Source of the DNA: an uncultured Bacteroidales bacterium
GTDB lineage: Bacteria; Bacteroidota; Bacteroidia; Bacteroidales; Muribaculaceae
Assembly (NCBI GenBank): GCA_900554345.1
Contig: USHH01000039.1
Coordinates: 1 to 14,002 of the forward strand
DNA: 14,002 nt
Direction of reading: 5' to 3'
Shown piece by piece: positions 1 to 7,365 of this stretch. How positions within the stretch are numbered: the stretch's first letter is position 1; each line of letters opens with the position of its first letter. The translations under genes were made by a program, and so were the position numbers. The notes below the pieces were generated by a model that worked only from the letters and a program-made list of their open reading frames with translations, ran no database searches and had not been told where the DNA came from.

Positions 1-736
1 CGGTGGAGCCGATTGTCAGTTCGGTGCTGGCCGGAGTGACAGTGACGGTCTCAACCTCAATCGGTTTGACCGAGACATTCACAGAGCCGGAGACAGAACT
101 GTTGTCAGTGGAGGTGGCGGTTATGGTGACAGTTCCCGGCTTTGCGGTGGCTGTCACCTTGCCGTCTGCATCCACAGTCGCCACGGTCGTGTCGCTGCTG
201 CCCCACGTCAAGCCGGTCTGCGTTGTATTCGAGGGAGTGAGTATGGCGCTCGCGACAGAGGAGCCGTTGACGAATATCTCCGTCGGCGAAGCCGTTAGAG
301 ATATGGATTCGACAGGAATGACTACCTCAACCTCCGAAGGGGAAGAGGGGGTGCCTGCTAACCCGCTGTCGGAGAAATTGAACTGAGGTGTGCAGGCATA
401 GACTTCGCCGGTAGAGTTATCCCAGACCTTGACAGTGACCTTTCCTGAGGGCTCGTTGCTCCTGACACGGAGGTAGAGCACCGACTGCGAATCATCACCG
501 AAAGTCAAAACCTCGCCGATGCCGCGACATATTCCGTCATCACCGATAAACGCGCCGACAGTGTAGCCGCCGTAATTGATTTCGGTATCATGCAGCGTGA
601 CCTTGAGATATAAGCTCATGTCATACCGGTAGTCGTGAGGATTGGGAGGAGTCCATGGGCAATTGCCGGCCGATGCCTGCCCCACGCCCCACATCAGCAG
701 GGTGAGGAGCAGCATCGTCCGCCATAAAGATTTCAT
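1..736 (-). CDS. Exported Big_2 (bacterial Ig-like) protein, C-terminus beyond window
   Basis: The first 245 residues are visible and the frame is still open at base 1, so this gene is partial. ATG at 736 is preferred over the in-frame ATG at 742 because AGGA lies about 7 nt before 736 but only 1 nt before 742. Residues 1-23 form a signal peptide ending in ASA. Residues about 40-115 carry a module with VGAF (60-63), CRG (70-72) and STGE (108-111), which is also found near the end of the upstream gene's product. Residues about 142-224 are a clear Big_2 domain (TWGSSDTTVATVDADGKVTA pattern), and a second starts near 229. Big_2 domains are known from adhesins and other surface proteins. The gene lies 13 bp after the preceding stop, so it is probably cotranscribed. 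I infer an exported surface protein; ligand and anchoring are unknown because the C-terminus is missing. Confidence 0.88.
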   Translation of the reverse strand, partial: MKSLWRTMLLLTLLMWGVGQASAGNCPWTPPNPHDYRYDMSLYLKVTLHDTEINYGGYTVGAFIGDDGICRGIGEVLTFGDDSQSVLYLRVRSNEPSGKVTVKVWDNSTGEVYACTPQFNFSDSGLAGTPSSPSEVEVVIPVESISLTASPTEIFVNGSSVASAILTPSNTTQTGLTWGSSDTTVATVDADGKVTATAKPGTVTITATSTDNSSVSGSVNVSVKPIEVETVTVTPASTELTIGST

Positions 737-749
737 ATTCATATCCTGG

Positions 750-3700
750 TTAGAGTCTGAGTTTGGTGTAGCTCCAGCCGTCGGGTGTCTCCACGGCCAC
801 GATGTAGATGCCGGGCTGTATGCCGTCGAGCGGGATGCAGCGGCATGCCTCGCCGCGACGCGAGAGCGTTTTCAGTCCGTCGGTGTCGAAGAACGTCACC
901 GAGAGTGCACGGTCGGCGAAGAGGATGCCGCCGTCGATGCGGAATCCCTCGGGAATCCCGCTGCCGGTGGCGTCGATGCCCGAGCGGCGCATGTCGAAGA
1001 CGTATGGAGTGGTGAGGCTGCCGAGCGGCTCGTCGCCGAAGACTGCTGTCTGGGCGAGCGTCATCGTCTCGCCTGTCTCCTTGTCGAGCACGCGGAATGA
1101 GAGCGCGTCGCCGGGGTTGCCGTAAACGCTCATCATCAGCATTCCGTCGACGAAGACTCCGGCGCCGCGGCACTCGGTGTCGCAGAAGGCGCCGACCTCG
1201 ACATCGCCGCGCCCGGCAATGCCGCCGTCGATGCGGACCACCTCGGCGATCACCGGCATCACGGATGGATAGGCGTATCTGTCGGGACGCCCGGGCGCGT
1301 CGGAAGAGCGTGACGGCGACTTGCTCACCGGCGTGAATGCGGTGGAGGTGTTGAGCCGGAGATCCTTCGAGGCACTGGCGTTATAATAGAGATAGCCGAG
1401 TCCGGGTGTCACGTAGGTGAGGTCGCCTGTCCAGCCGTTGTCGCCGTAGGTAGTGAAACCTCCCTGGCCCACGATCATGTCGCCCTGTGTGGCCACGCCG
1501 TCGGCGAGCACCTCAGCCACATTCACCGGCTGGGAGAGCGGGAAACCGATCCATGACCAGCCGCTTGCAAGGGAGGCCGTGTTGGCCGGATTGTAGGCCG
1601 CCCCTGTCACCGGCACCGAGGCGCCGGTGCTCTCCACCTTATAGCTGACGGCCGGGTCAAGGGTCATCAGTGTGCCGACGAGTCCATACTTGCTGTCGCG
1701 GATCGCCTCCTTCTCCTGCGAGAGAATACGGGTCACGGCAGTGACGTCGCCGAAGAGCTGCTGCACTCCAAGGCCTAAAGCTATATCGTGGGCAATCCAT
1801 GTCCATCCCTTCCCCTCGCTGCCCGAAGCGGAGCCGTTGAGGGTCATGGTCTGGAGGTTGCTCTTCTTAATTGTGTATGGGAAGGTGGCCACGGTGGAGA
1901 CGCGTGAGGCGCCCTGCTCCATCTCTGTACCTTCCGGCACCACCGAAATGGCTTTGACCGTCACATCTCCATTAATGGTGATCGCCTTTCCGTAGAGTTC
2001 GCTCTGCGCTGTCGGCTCCGAACCGTCGAGGGTATAGCGGATCTCATTGCCGCTGCCGCCGTTGGAAAGTTTCACTTCCGAGCCATAGTAGACCTCTCCG
2101 AGGATGTCAGCCGAGGGTTTCAGTACACCGATCTTCTCGGCGAGGATCTCCACGGGATACACGGCGGAGGCGTCGGTGCCATCGATTGCGAATGTCAGCG
2201 AGGCGTTGCCCTTCATGATGGCGTCGACCGTGATCTTGGCCTGACCGTTCTCGTCGAGGGTATAGGCGGCTGTAACACCATCCCCGCCGACCGAGAGAAG
2301 GTCGGGGGAGTCGTTGGTGACGGTCAGCGTCCTGCCCCTGGCTGCGTCTCCCGGCGTGGCGTTGACGGTGAGGGTCACATTGTCGGTATCCATCTCGAGG
2401 TTGATCACGTACGAGTTGTCGCCTTTCTCGGCTTCCTGCACTGTGATGGCCTCGATCTTCCGCTGAATAGAGAACTCCTGGGATACGTCGCCATTCATCG
2501 AGACGCCGGCGTAAGACTGCACCCTGCCGCTGACGAAGAGCTTGAGGGAGCTGCTTGCTGCCGGGAGGTTATCTTTCGGCTGGAAATGGAAACGCTTGTA
2601 ATACCCGGGCTTTGCCGCATTGCCTTGGGTGGCGTTGTCGGCTGCCGTGGACTCGCCGTCGGTTATGGGGGCGACAGTTCCTTTAAGTATCGAGGGTTTT
2701 GTTGTGCCGTCTGTGCCGTTGGTCTCGTATGTGACGTAGATGTTGTCGCTGTTGAGGGTAGCGGCGTTCATGTAGGTGTCAAACTCCATATCCACGCCGG
2801 CGGCCTCCGTGTAGGCGAGCACCTTGGAGAGCGACGGGGCGCCCGTACGCTTCAGCCCGACATTGATCTCGAGCTGCGGCGGAGGCACGGGAAGCCATGC
2901 GGTGACGGCCGTCTCGTAACCCTCCTTCTCGAAGCGCACCTGCCACTGGCCCTGGGGCACATCCCAGGCATAGCTGCCGTCCTCGCGGGTGAAGAGGGGA
3001 TTCTCCTGGGCATATTCCTCCGCATCCCATTTCACGGCGTGCCACTCGATTTCTCCGGTGGCGGGGTTTGTCTCCCCCTCGCGGTAGTAGATTGTAGCCT
3101 CCACACCCTCGACGCGGTTGCTCTCCACGCCCTCGTAGACAAAGCCGGAGGGGTCGATGATGGGCACCACGTCGGGCGCCACGAAGCCCATGCTGTAGTC
3201 GCGGGTCGCAGGGTTTCCCTTGCCACGGCTGTAGACTATCTCGATGGTCACGTTGACGGGTAGGCGGTAGGAGTCAGGATAGTCGACGGCGGCGATCCAG
3301 CTGTCGCGTGAGGGAGCGTAGACGCCATCGATGATCCTCTCCGTGCCGTCGTTGTTGAGGATATGGAATTTGAGGCTCTTCACGTTGTCCTTGTTCTCCT
3401 CGAAGGTGGCAATCAGCGAGAAGATGTCTGCATTCGGATTGTATGAATACGACTTGGTGGAGGTCTTCACCCTCGTGTGGTCGAAGTCGACGGTCTGGCC
3501 GTTGTGGATCATTCTGACGTATGTCAGCTCGGGGTAGTCCTTGTCATACTCCACGATGTTGACGGACGTGGAGTAGCGTGGATTGAGCGTGTTGATCTCG
3601 CCCCAGATGCGCTGCGTTGTGACGGGAGTGCCGCCGCGTTTCTGGAGCTCCACCTTCGACGTCCAGGAGCCGTTGGGGAGGGTGAACGCCGAGCCGTTGG

Positions 3701-6700
3701 AGTAGCCGTTGGCGAAGAGGGTCATGTTCTTGAGCGACGGGGCGCTTCCACGGGCATAGATGTAGTCGCGGCAGGTGCGCGACGGCGACATCAGCGAATA
3801 GTCCTCGCCACGGAAAAGCACTGTGCCGAGCGGCTGTTCCATCCGTGTGTCACCTACATAATAATCGGCGTAGACGGAGATGAGCATGTCGCCGCCGTGG
3901 TCGGGCGTCATGCAGAAGCGCACGAGGCTGCCGGTGGCGTTGCCTTCGTAGTTGAGAGTGTATGAGCGTGAGTTAGTGTATCTCCATACGTTATCCAGCA
4001 CATTATCGTTGAGCATCAGGGAGCCGGGCACATATTTCACATGCTCCGGAAGCTCGAAGCGCAGGCGGAGGTCGCTAATCTCCACGTTGTCCGATGTCTC
4101 CTTGACGGCGCGGGCGCGGAGCGTCACGGGCTCGCCGACAAGGGCGTGCGTGCGGTTGAGGTCGAGCTGTAGCACCTTGATGCGGTAGAGCGACTCCTCG
4201 TCGAGCGCCGGAACCTTGTCGAAGCTGCAGCTTACAATCCTGCCGTCTTCCACGGTCACTTCCTTCTTCATGTAATGCTCGTTCTCCACGAGGCCGGCCG
4301 GCTCATACTTGTCAATATGGCTGATGCCGTTGTAGTAACGGCTCTCCGACATGGCCACGACTGTATAGCTGCCGGCGCGTAGGTCGGAGAACTGTGTGGC
4401 GTCGTTGTAGAACTGATAGCGTCTCATCAGATAGCCCTCGCTATTATAGAGGATGGCCACATAGCCCTTCGAGGGGTCGACTCCGTCGGCGCGGGTCATC
4501 GTTACGGCGATGCCGCCATGCTCCACGAGCGTCATCTCCACCTCGGTAGTGTCGTTGGGCGCTACCGTTACTGTCTGTGTCGCCGGCTCGAACTTCGAGA
4601 GTGAGCTGGAGACGGTGAGTGTAATGTCCTGCTCGCCGGTGGGAAGCTCGTCGGTAATCTGCAGATACGGATAGCGGTTCCTTATATTGAGCGTCTTGCC
4701 GGAGTTGTCCTTGACGGCAAACCGCAGGTAACCGACCTGTGAGGTGGGGAAGGTCTCCGTAGTGGCGGTCGCGCCTTCCTTCACCGCTTTCTGCCACTGA
4801 AGGTAAAGCCGGAGGGCTGTCTTCGGTATCTTCTTGACTACTATCGGCTTGTCGATGACAATGTCATCCGGATTGTCACCGCCGCCGGGATTGTCGCCGC
4901 CGGGATTGTCTCCGCCCCCGGGATTGACATCAGGAGGAGTTATTTCTTCAGTTACAGGGAAATATCCGTCCTTCTCAATGGTAATCTCCGTTTTTTCGGA
5001 TGGAACTATAATCTCCGCTTCAAACCGTCCGAGGGAGTCGGTTTTGACAGTGGTGATTATCGGCGTTGAAACTCCCGGTATCTTTTGGGTGATTGTAACG
5101 TTCCCATCACTCAATGGCTTTCTCTTTTCAGGGTTTTCGGGGTTGTCAGGGTTGTCAGGGTTGTCGGGATTGTCGGGGTTGTCGGGATTGTCAGGGTTAT
5201 CCGGATCGTCGGGGTTATCCGGATTGTCGGGATCAGTGCCGCCGGGGGTGTCGTCATCATCGTCGGCGGGATAGGTGATGGTGCCGGTAATCTTGATGGT
5301 GTCGTGTGGCTTGAGCGTCACTGTCAGATGGTTGGCATCTGGGGAACCGGCGGGATCGGTCGAGCTGATGGTGGCGTTGTCGGGCTTCTTGTACGAGCAT
5401 GCCAGGTCGCTGTAGAGCGAGATCCTCACCCCGAGGGTCTTCCCTTCGAGCACGTTGCGGCGCGTCGCTCCGTAGCCGAGATAGCGGGAGCCGTCATACC
5501 ACGAGATGGATGTCCTCGATGTCACGTCCTTTCCGTCGGGTGTGAGCACCGTGACGGAGAGGTCGTGGCTCGACATGATGTTGTCGAAGCGGTAGATGGG
5601 ATGCATGCGGGTGTTGGTCACCTCCACATATGAGACAGGGCCGATGTCGTTCTCCTCCTTGTCGAGGAGGATAAGGTCTTGCGACAGTATGTCGTTGCTC
5701 TGACTGCGCAGTTGCCCCGAATAGGTGGTCTTCACCAGGCCTGTGGATTTCAGCACGTTGGAGTACGTGTATCTCTGCTCGTTTTCCTTAACGAGAAACT
5801 CACGGGGGTAGTTGTTCTGGAGCTGGCGGAGCACAATCCTCGAGCCCTTCAGATCCGCGAGGCGGTCGGCGGGAAGGAGGAAGGTGACGGTGCCGTAGAT
5901 GGTGTCCGTCTGATTTACGGGGTCATCCGGATTATCGGGATTGTCGGGGTCATCCGGATTCGGGTTGTCAGGGTTATCCGGATTATCCGGATTATCGGGG
6001 TTATCCGGATTGTCGGGGTTATCCGGATTATCCGGATTGTCGGGGTTATCCGGATTGTCGGGGTCGCTGTTGCCGGGGTGTGGCGCGTAGAAGAAATGAC
6101 GCCATCCCGGAGCATTGCGGTAGAGGGGTTCAGACTCCGGTGAGACCACGCAGCGGATGTTCTTGCTCACCTCTTCGAGTCCTTTGAAAAAATCATCCTC
6201 AGGGCCCGTGGCATCCGGATTGGTGTATGTCGGGGGCACAGCAGCATCGCAGTAGATGGTCTTCATACTGGCGGCCTGAGCCTCGAGTCCCCGCTCCTCC
6301 ACCGATTCCGTGCAGGCAGGGAGCATCAGCGTCTCGACAGAGGCCGGGAACATTCCCTCCCTTACGGTCGGGAAGCCGCTGACTCGGCGGATGTCGATCC
6401 GCTTGCAGCAATCCATATATTGGGCAAACCATTCGTCATCACCTTCAATGGCGCCCACCACTATCGCGTCTTTCACAGTGGAGAGGGAATGGGATTCACC
6501 GGGATGCAGGTATTGCTCCATCACGGATTGGATGGTCTGCTGGAGCTGGCCGGGCTTGAACCAGTCCATGATCAGCTCGCCGGTGGCGAGGTTGAATTTG
6601 TTGGTGCCGGGCTCGTCGGGCGTCGTCGGGTCGTAGACGAAACGGGCCACGCAGTCGATGTTGTCGTCGCCCATCGTGATGGTGAGAGGATTGACCGGTG

Positions 6701-7310
6701 TGCCGTCGGGCCGTGGCGTTACAGGTGTGCCGTCCATCTCCCATCCGGAGAAGCGGAAGTTGGGATTGGGATTGGCATACACCTGACGCTCCTCGCCGCG
6801 CCGCATGATGAAGTACTGCTCATCGACCGTGCCTCCGCCGGAGGGGGTGATGAAGATCCTCACGCGGTGGATGGTGTCGGAAGGCTCCTCGGGAGCCTCC
6901 GGGTCGTAGTCATACCAGGCGGTCAGTACGGAGCTTTTGGCGGGCACCGTATACTGAAAGCAGGGACTGGAGGATATGATTTCTTTCCCGTCTCGCCATT
7001 CCCTGAAGATATAGTTGGGGTATCTTCGGGCGCGGATATTGACCACGCTTCCGGCATCGAAGAGTGCGCCGTCGCCATAGAGCTCATACTCATTGCTGAA
7101 GTCGCCGTTCCCGTCGCCCGGTTCATAATAATCATAGTAGGAGGTGTTGCGCAGATAGTTTGGCGCTGTGGCCAGCTGCACACGGTATTTCACCCCCGGC
7201 TCGGGAGGCGGGGTTATGTCGTTGCCGTCGCCGCTGTTGTAGGTGCCGGCCACCGTCGCGAAGACGGCCGCCAACATCAGCCCGGCGAGAAGGCATAGGT
7301 TTCTTTTCAT
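750..7310 (-). CDS. Giant exported multidomain surface protein with Por-like C-terminal tail
   Basis: This is a 2186-residue protein. ATG at 7310 is chosen; a TTG two codons upstream is also open. Residues 1-22 are a signal peptide. Residues about 85-137 and 150-230 resemble InlB B-repeat-type domains (FREW and FSGWEMDG motifs). Asp-Asn-Pro linkers lie at 416-464 and 693-724, and a Gly/Pro linker at 796-816. Between the last two is a carboxypeptidase-regulatory-like domain ending KDGYFPVTEE. A DUF11-like stretch (ELPEHVKYVPGS) lies near 1090. Residues 1386-1482 form a second carboxypeptidase-regulatory-like module, followed by a SbsA-like Ig domain (about 1490-1620), an Ig-like domain, and a chitobiase-C-terminal-like domain (RYTLDGSEPT, about 1725-1815). 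Trp-rich motifs (GWTWIA at 1835, GWSWIG near 1917) come next, then VGAF/CRG from 2039. The last roughly 65 residues look like a type IX secretion tail. No enzyme domain was recognised. An adhesin or scaffold role is inference. Confidence 0.9.
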   Translation of the reverse strand: MKRNLCLLAGLMLAAVFATVAGTYNSGDGNDITPPPEPGVKYRVQLATAPNYLRNTSYYDYYEPGDGNGDFSNEYELYGDGALFDAGSVVNIRARRYPNYIFREWRDGKEIISSSPCFQYTVPAKSSVLTAWYDYDPEAPEEPSDTIHRVRIFITPSGGGTVDEQYFIMRRGEERQVYANPNPNFRFSGWEMDGTPVTPRPDGTPVNPLTITMGDDNIDCVARFVYDPTTPDEPGTNKFNLATGELIMDWFKPGQLQQTIQSVMEQYLHPGESHSLSTVKDAIVVGAIEGDDEWFAQYMDCCKRIDIRRVSGFPTVREGMFPASVETLMLPACTESVEERGLEAQAASMKTIYCDAAVPPTYTNPDATGPEDDFFKGLEEVSKNIRCVVSPESEPLYRNAPGWRHFFYAPHPGNSDPDNPDNPDNPDNPDNPDNPDNPDNPDNPDNPDNPNPDDPDNPDNPDDPVNQTDTIYGTVTFLLPADRLADLKGSRIVLRQLQNNYPREFLVKENEQRYTYSNVLKSTGLVKTTYSGQLRSQSNDILSQDLILLDKEENDIGPVSYVEVTNTRMHPIYRFDNIMSSHDLSVTVLTPDGKDVTSRTSISWYDGSRYLGYGATRRNVLEGKTLGVRISLYSDLACSYKKPDNATISSTDPAGSPDANHLTVTLKPHDTIKITGTITYPADDDDDTPGGTDPDNPDNPDDPDNPDNPDNPDNPDNPDNPDNPENPEKRKPLSDGNVTITQKIPGVSTPIITTVKTDSLGRFEAEIIVPSEKTEITIEKDGYFPVTEEITPPDVNPGGGDNPGGDNPGGGDNPDDIVIDKPIVVKKIPKTALRLYLQWQKAVKEGATATTETFPTSQVGYLRFAVKDNSGKTLNIRNRYPYLQITDELPTGEQDITLTVSSSLSKFEPATQTVTVAPNDTTEVEMTLVEHGGIAVTMTRADGVDPSKGYVAILYNSEGYLMRRYQFYNDATQFSDLRAGSYTVVAMSESRYYNGISHIDKYEPAGLVENEHYMKKEVTVEDGRIVSCSFDKVPALDEESLYRIKVLQLDLNRTHALVGEPVTLRARAVKETSDNVEISDLRLRFELPEHVKYVPGSLMLNDNVLDNVWRYTNSRSYTLNYEGNATGSLVRFCMTPDHGGDMLISVYADYYVGDTRMEQPLGTVLFRGEDYSLMSPSRTCRDYIYARGSAPSLKNMTLFANGYSNGSAFTLPNGSWTSKVELQKRGGTPVTTQRIWGEINTLNPRYSTSVNIVEYDKDYPELTYVRMIHNGQTVDFDHTRVKTSTKSYSYNPNADIFSLIATFEENKDNVKSLKFHILNNDGTERIIDGVYAPSRDSWIAAVDYPDSYRLPVNVTIEIVYSRGKGNPATRDYSMGFVAPDVVPIIDPSGFVYEGVESNRVEGVEATIYYREGETNPATGEIEWHAVKWDAEEYAQENPLFTREDGSYAWDVPQGQWQVRFEKEGYETAVTAWLPVPPPQLEINVGLKRTGAPSLSKVLAYTEAAGVDMEFDTYMNAATLNSDNIYVTYETNGTDGTTKPSILKGTVAPITDGESTAADNATQGNAAKPGYYKRFHFQPKDNLPAASSSLKLFVSGRVQSYAGVSMNGDVSQEFSIQRKIEAITVQEAEKGDNSYVINLEMDTDNVTLTVNATPGDAARGRTLTVTNDSPDLLSVGGDGVTAAYTLDENGQAKITVDAIMKGNASLTFAIDGTDASAVYPVEILAEKIGVLKPSADILGEVYYGSEVKLSNGGSGNEIRYTLDGSEPTAQSELYGKAITINGDVTVKAISVVPEGTEMEQGASRVSTVATFPYTIKKSNLQTMTLNGSASGSEGKGWTWIAHDIALGLGVQQLFGDVTAVTRILSQEKEAIRDSKYGLVGTLMTLDPAVSYKVESTGASVPVTGAAYNPANTASLASGWSWIGFPLSQPVNVAEVLADGVATQGDMIVGQGGFTTYGDNGWTGDLTYVTPGLGYLYYNASASKDLRLNTSTAFTPVSKSPSRSSDAPGRPDRYAYPSVMPVIAEVVRIDGGIAGRGDVEVGAFCDTECRGAGVFVDGMLMMSVYGNPGDALSFRVLDKETGETMTLAQTAVFGDEPLGSLTTPYVFDMRRSGIDATGSGIPEGFRIDGGILFADRALSVTFFDTDGLKTLSRRGEACRCIPLDGIQPGIYIVAVETPDGWSYTKLRL
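4863..4925 (-). repeat. Gly/Pro/Asn/Asp-rich linker repeat inside the giant surface gene
   Basis: This 63-bp tract encodes residues 796-816, a run of PGG(G)DN units. It is an imperfect 12/15-bp repeat of CCCGG-rich and GACAAT codons. It separates the AT-richer carboxypeptidase-regulatory-like module from the following region. I read it as a flexible interdomain linker. Confidence 0.75.
5139..5234 (-). repeat. Asp-Asn-Pro tandem array 2 (9-bp units)
   Basis: The tract encodes residues 693-724 of the giant surface protein: DP, two DNP units, one DDP unit and seven DNP units. Each unit is 9 bp and differs only at third codon positions (gat/gac, aat/aac, ccn). It is an extended acidic, Pro-rich linker. 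Gain or loss of whole units keeps the reading frame. It is similar to the longer array at 5919-6065. Confidence 0.9.
5919..6065 (-). repeat. Asp-Asn-Pro tandem array 1 (9-bp units)
   Basis: The tract encodes residues 416-464 of the giant surface protein: DP, eleven consecutive DNP units, NP, DDP, two DNP units and DDP. Units are 9 bp with silent third-position variation. It separates the N-terminal InlB-like and unassigned region from the next domain. It is in the same frame and of the same repeat type as the array about 0.7 kb further along the gene, so the two are potential partners for in-frame recombination. Confidence 0.92.
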
Positions 7311-7365
7311 TCTCAAGACGATGATTAAGAATTGACTGATAGCTAAAACGAGATAGAACAGCGGT

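Noticed and set aside
2586..3263. 225-codon plus-strand open frame
   Set aside because: It is a GC-rich shadow antisense to the well-supported carboxypeptidase-regulatory-like module of the giant gene.
5919..6065. Short tandem repeats that might suggest a CRISPR array
   Set aside because: Units are 9 bp, directly adjacent, without spacers, and vary only at third codon positions of a DNP peptide repeat.
4834..6143. Long plus-strand frames rich in GLSGLSG or IVGVIRI repeats
   Set aside because: They are antisense shadows of the Asp-Asn-Pro arrays. The minus-strand frame has a signal peptide, known domains and a continuous 2186-residue length.
6420..7298. 292-codon plus-strand open frame
   Set aside because: It is antisense to the InlB-like N-terminal region, and its translation is low-complexity Val/Gly/His-rich with no domain or signal.
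7311..7365. Separate promoter or terminator between the LRR gene and the giant gene
   Set aside because: No TAnnTTTG box and no stem-loop with a T-run is visible in these 55 bases.
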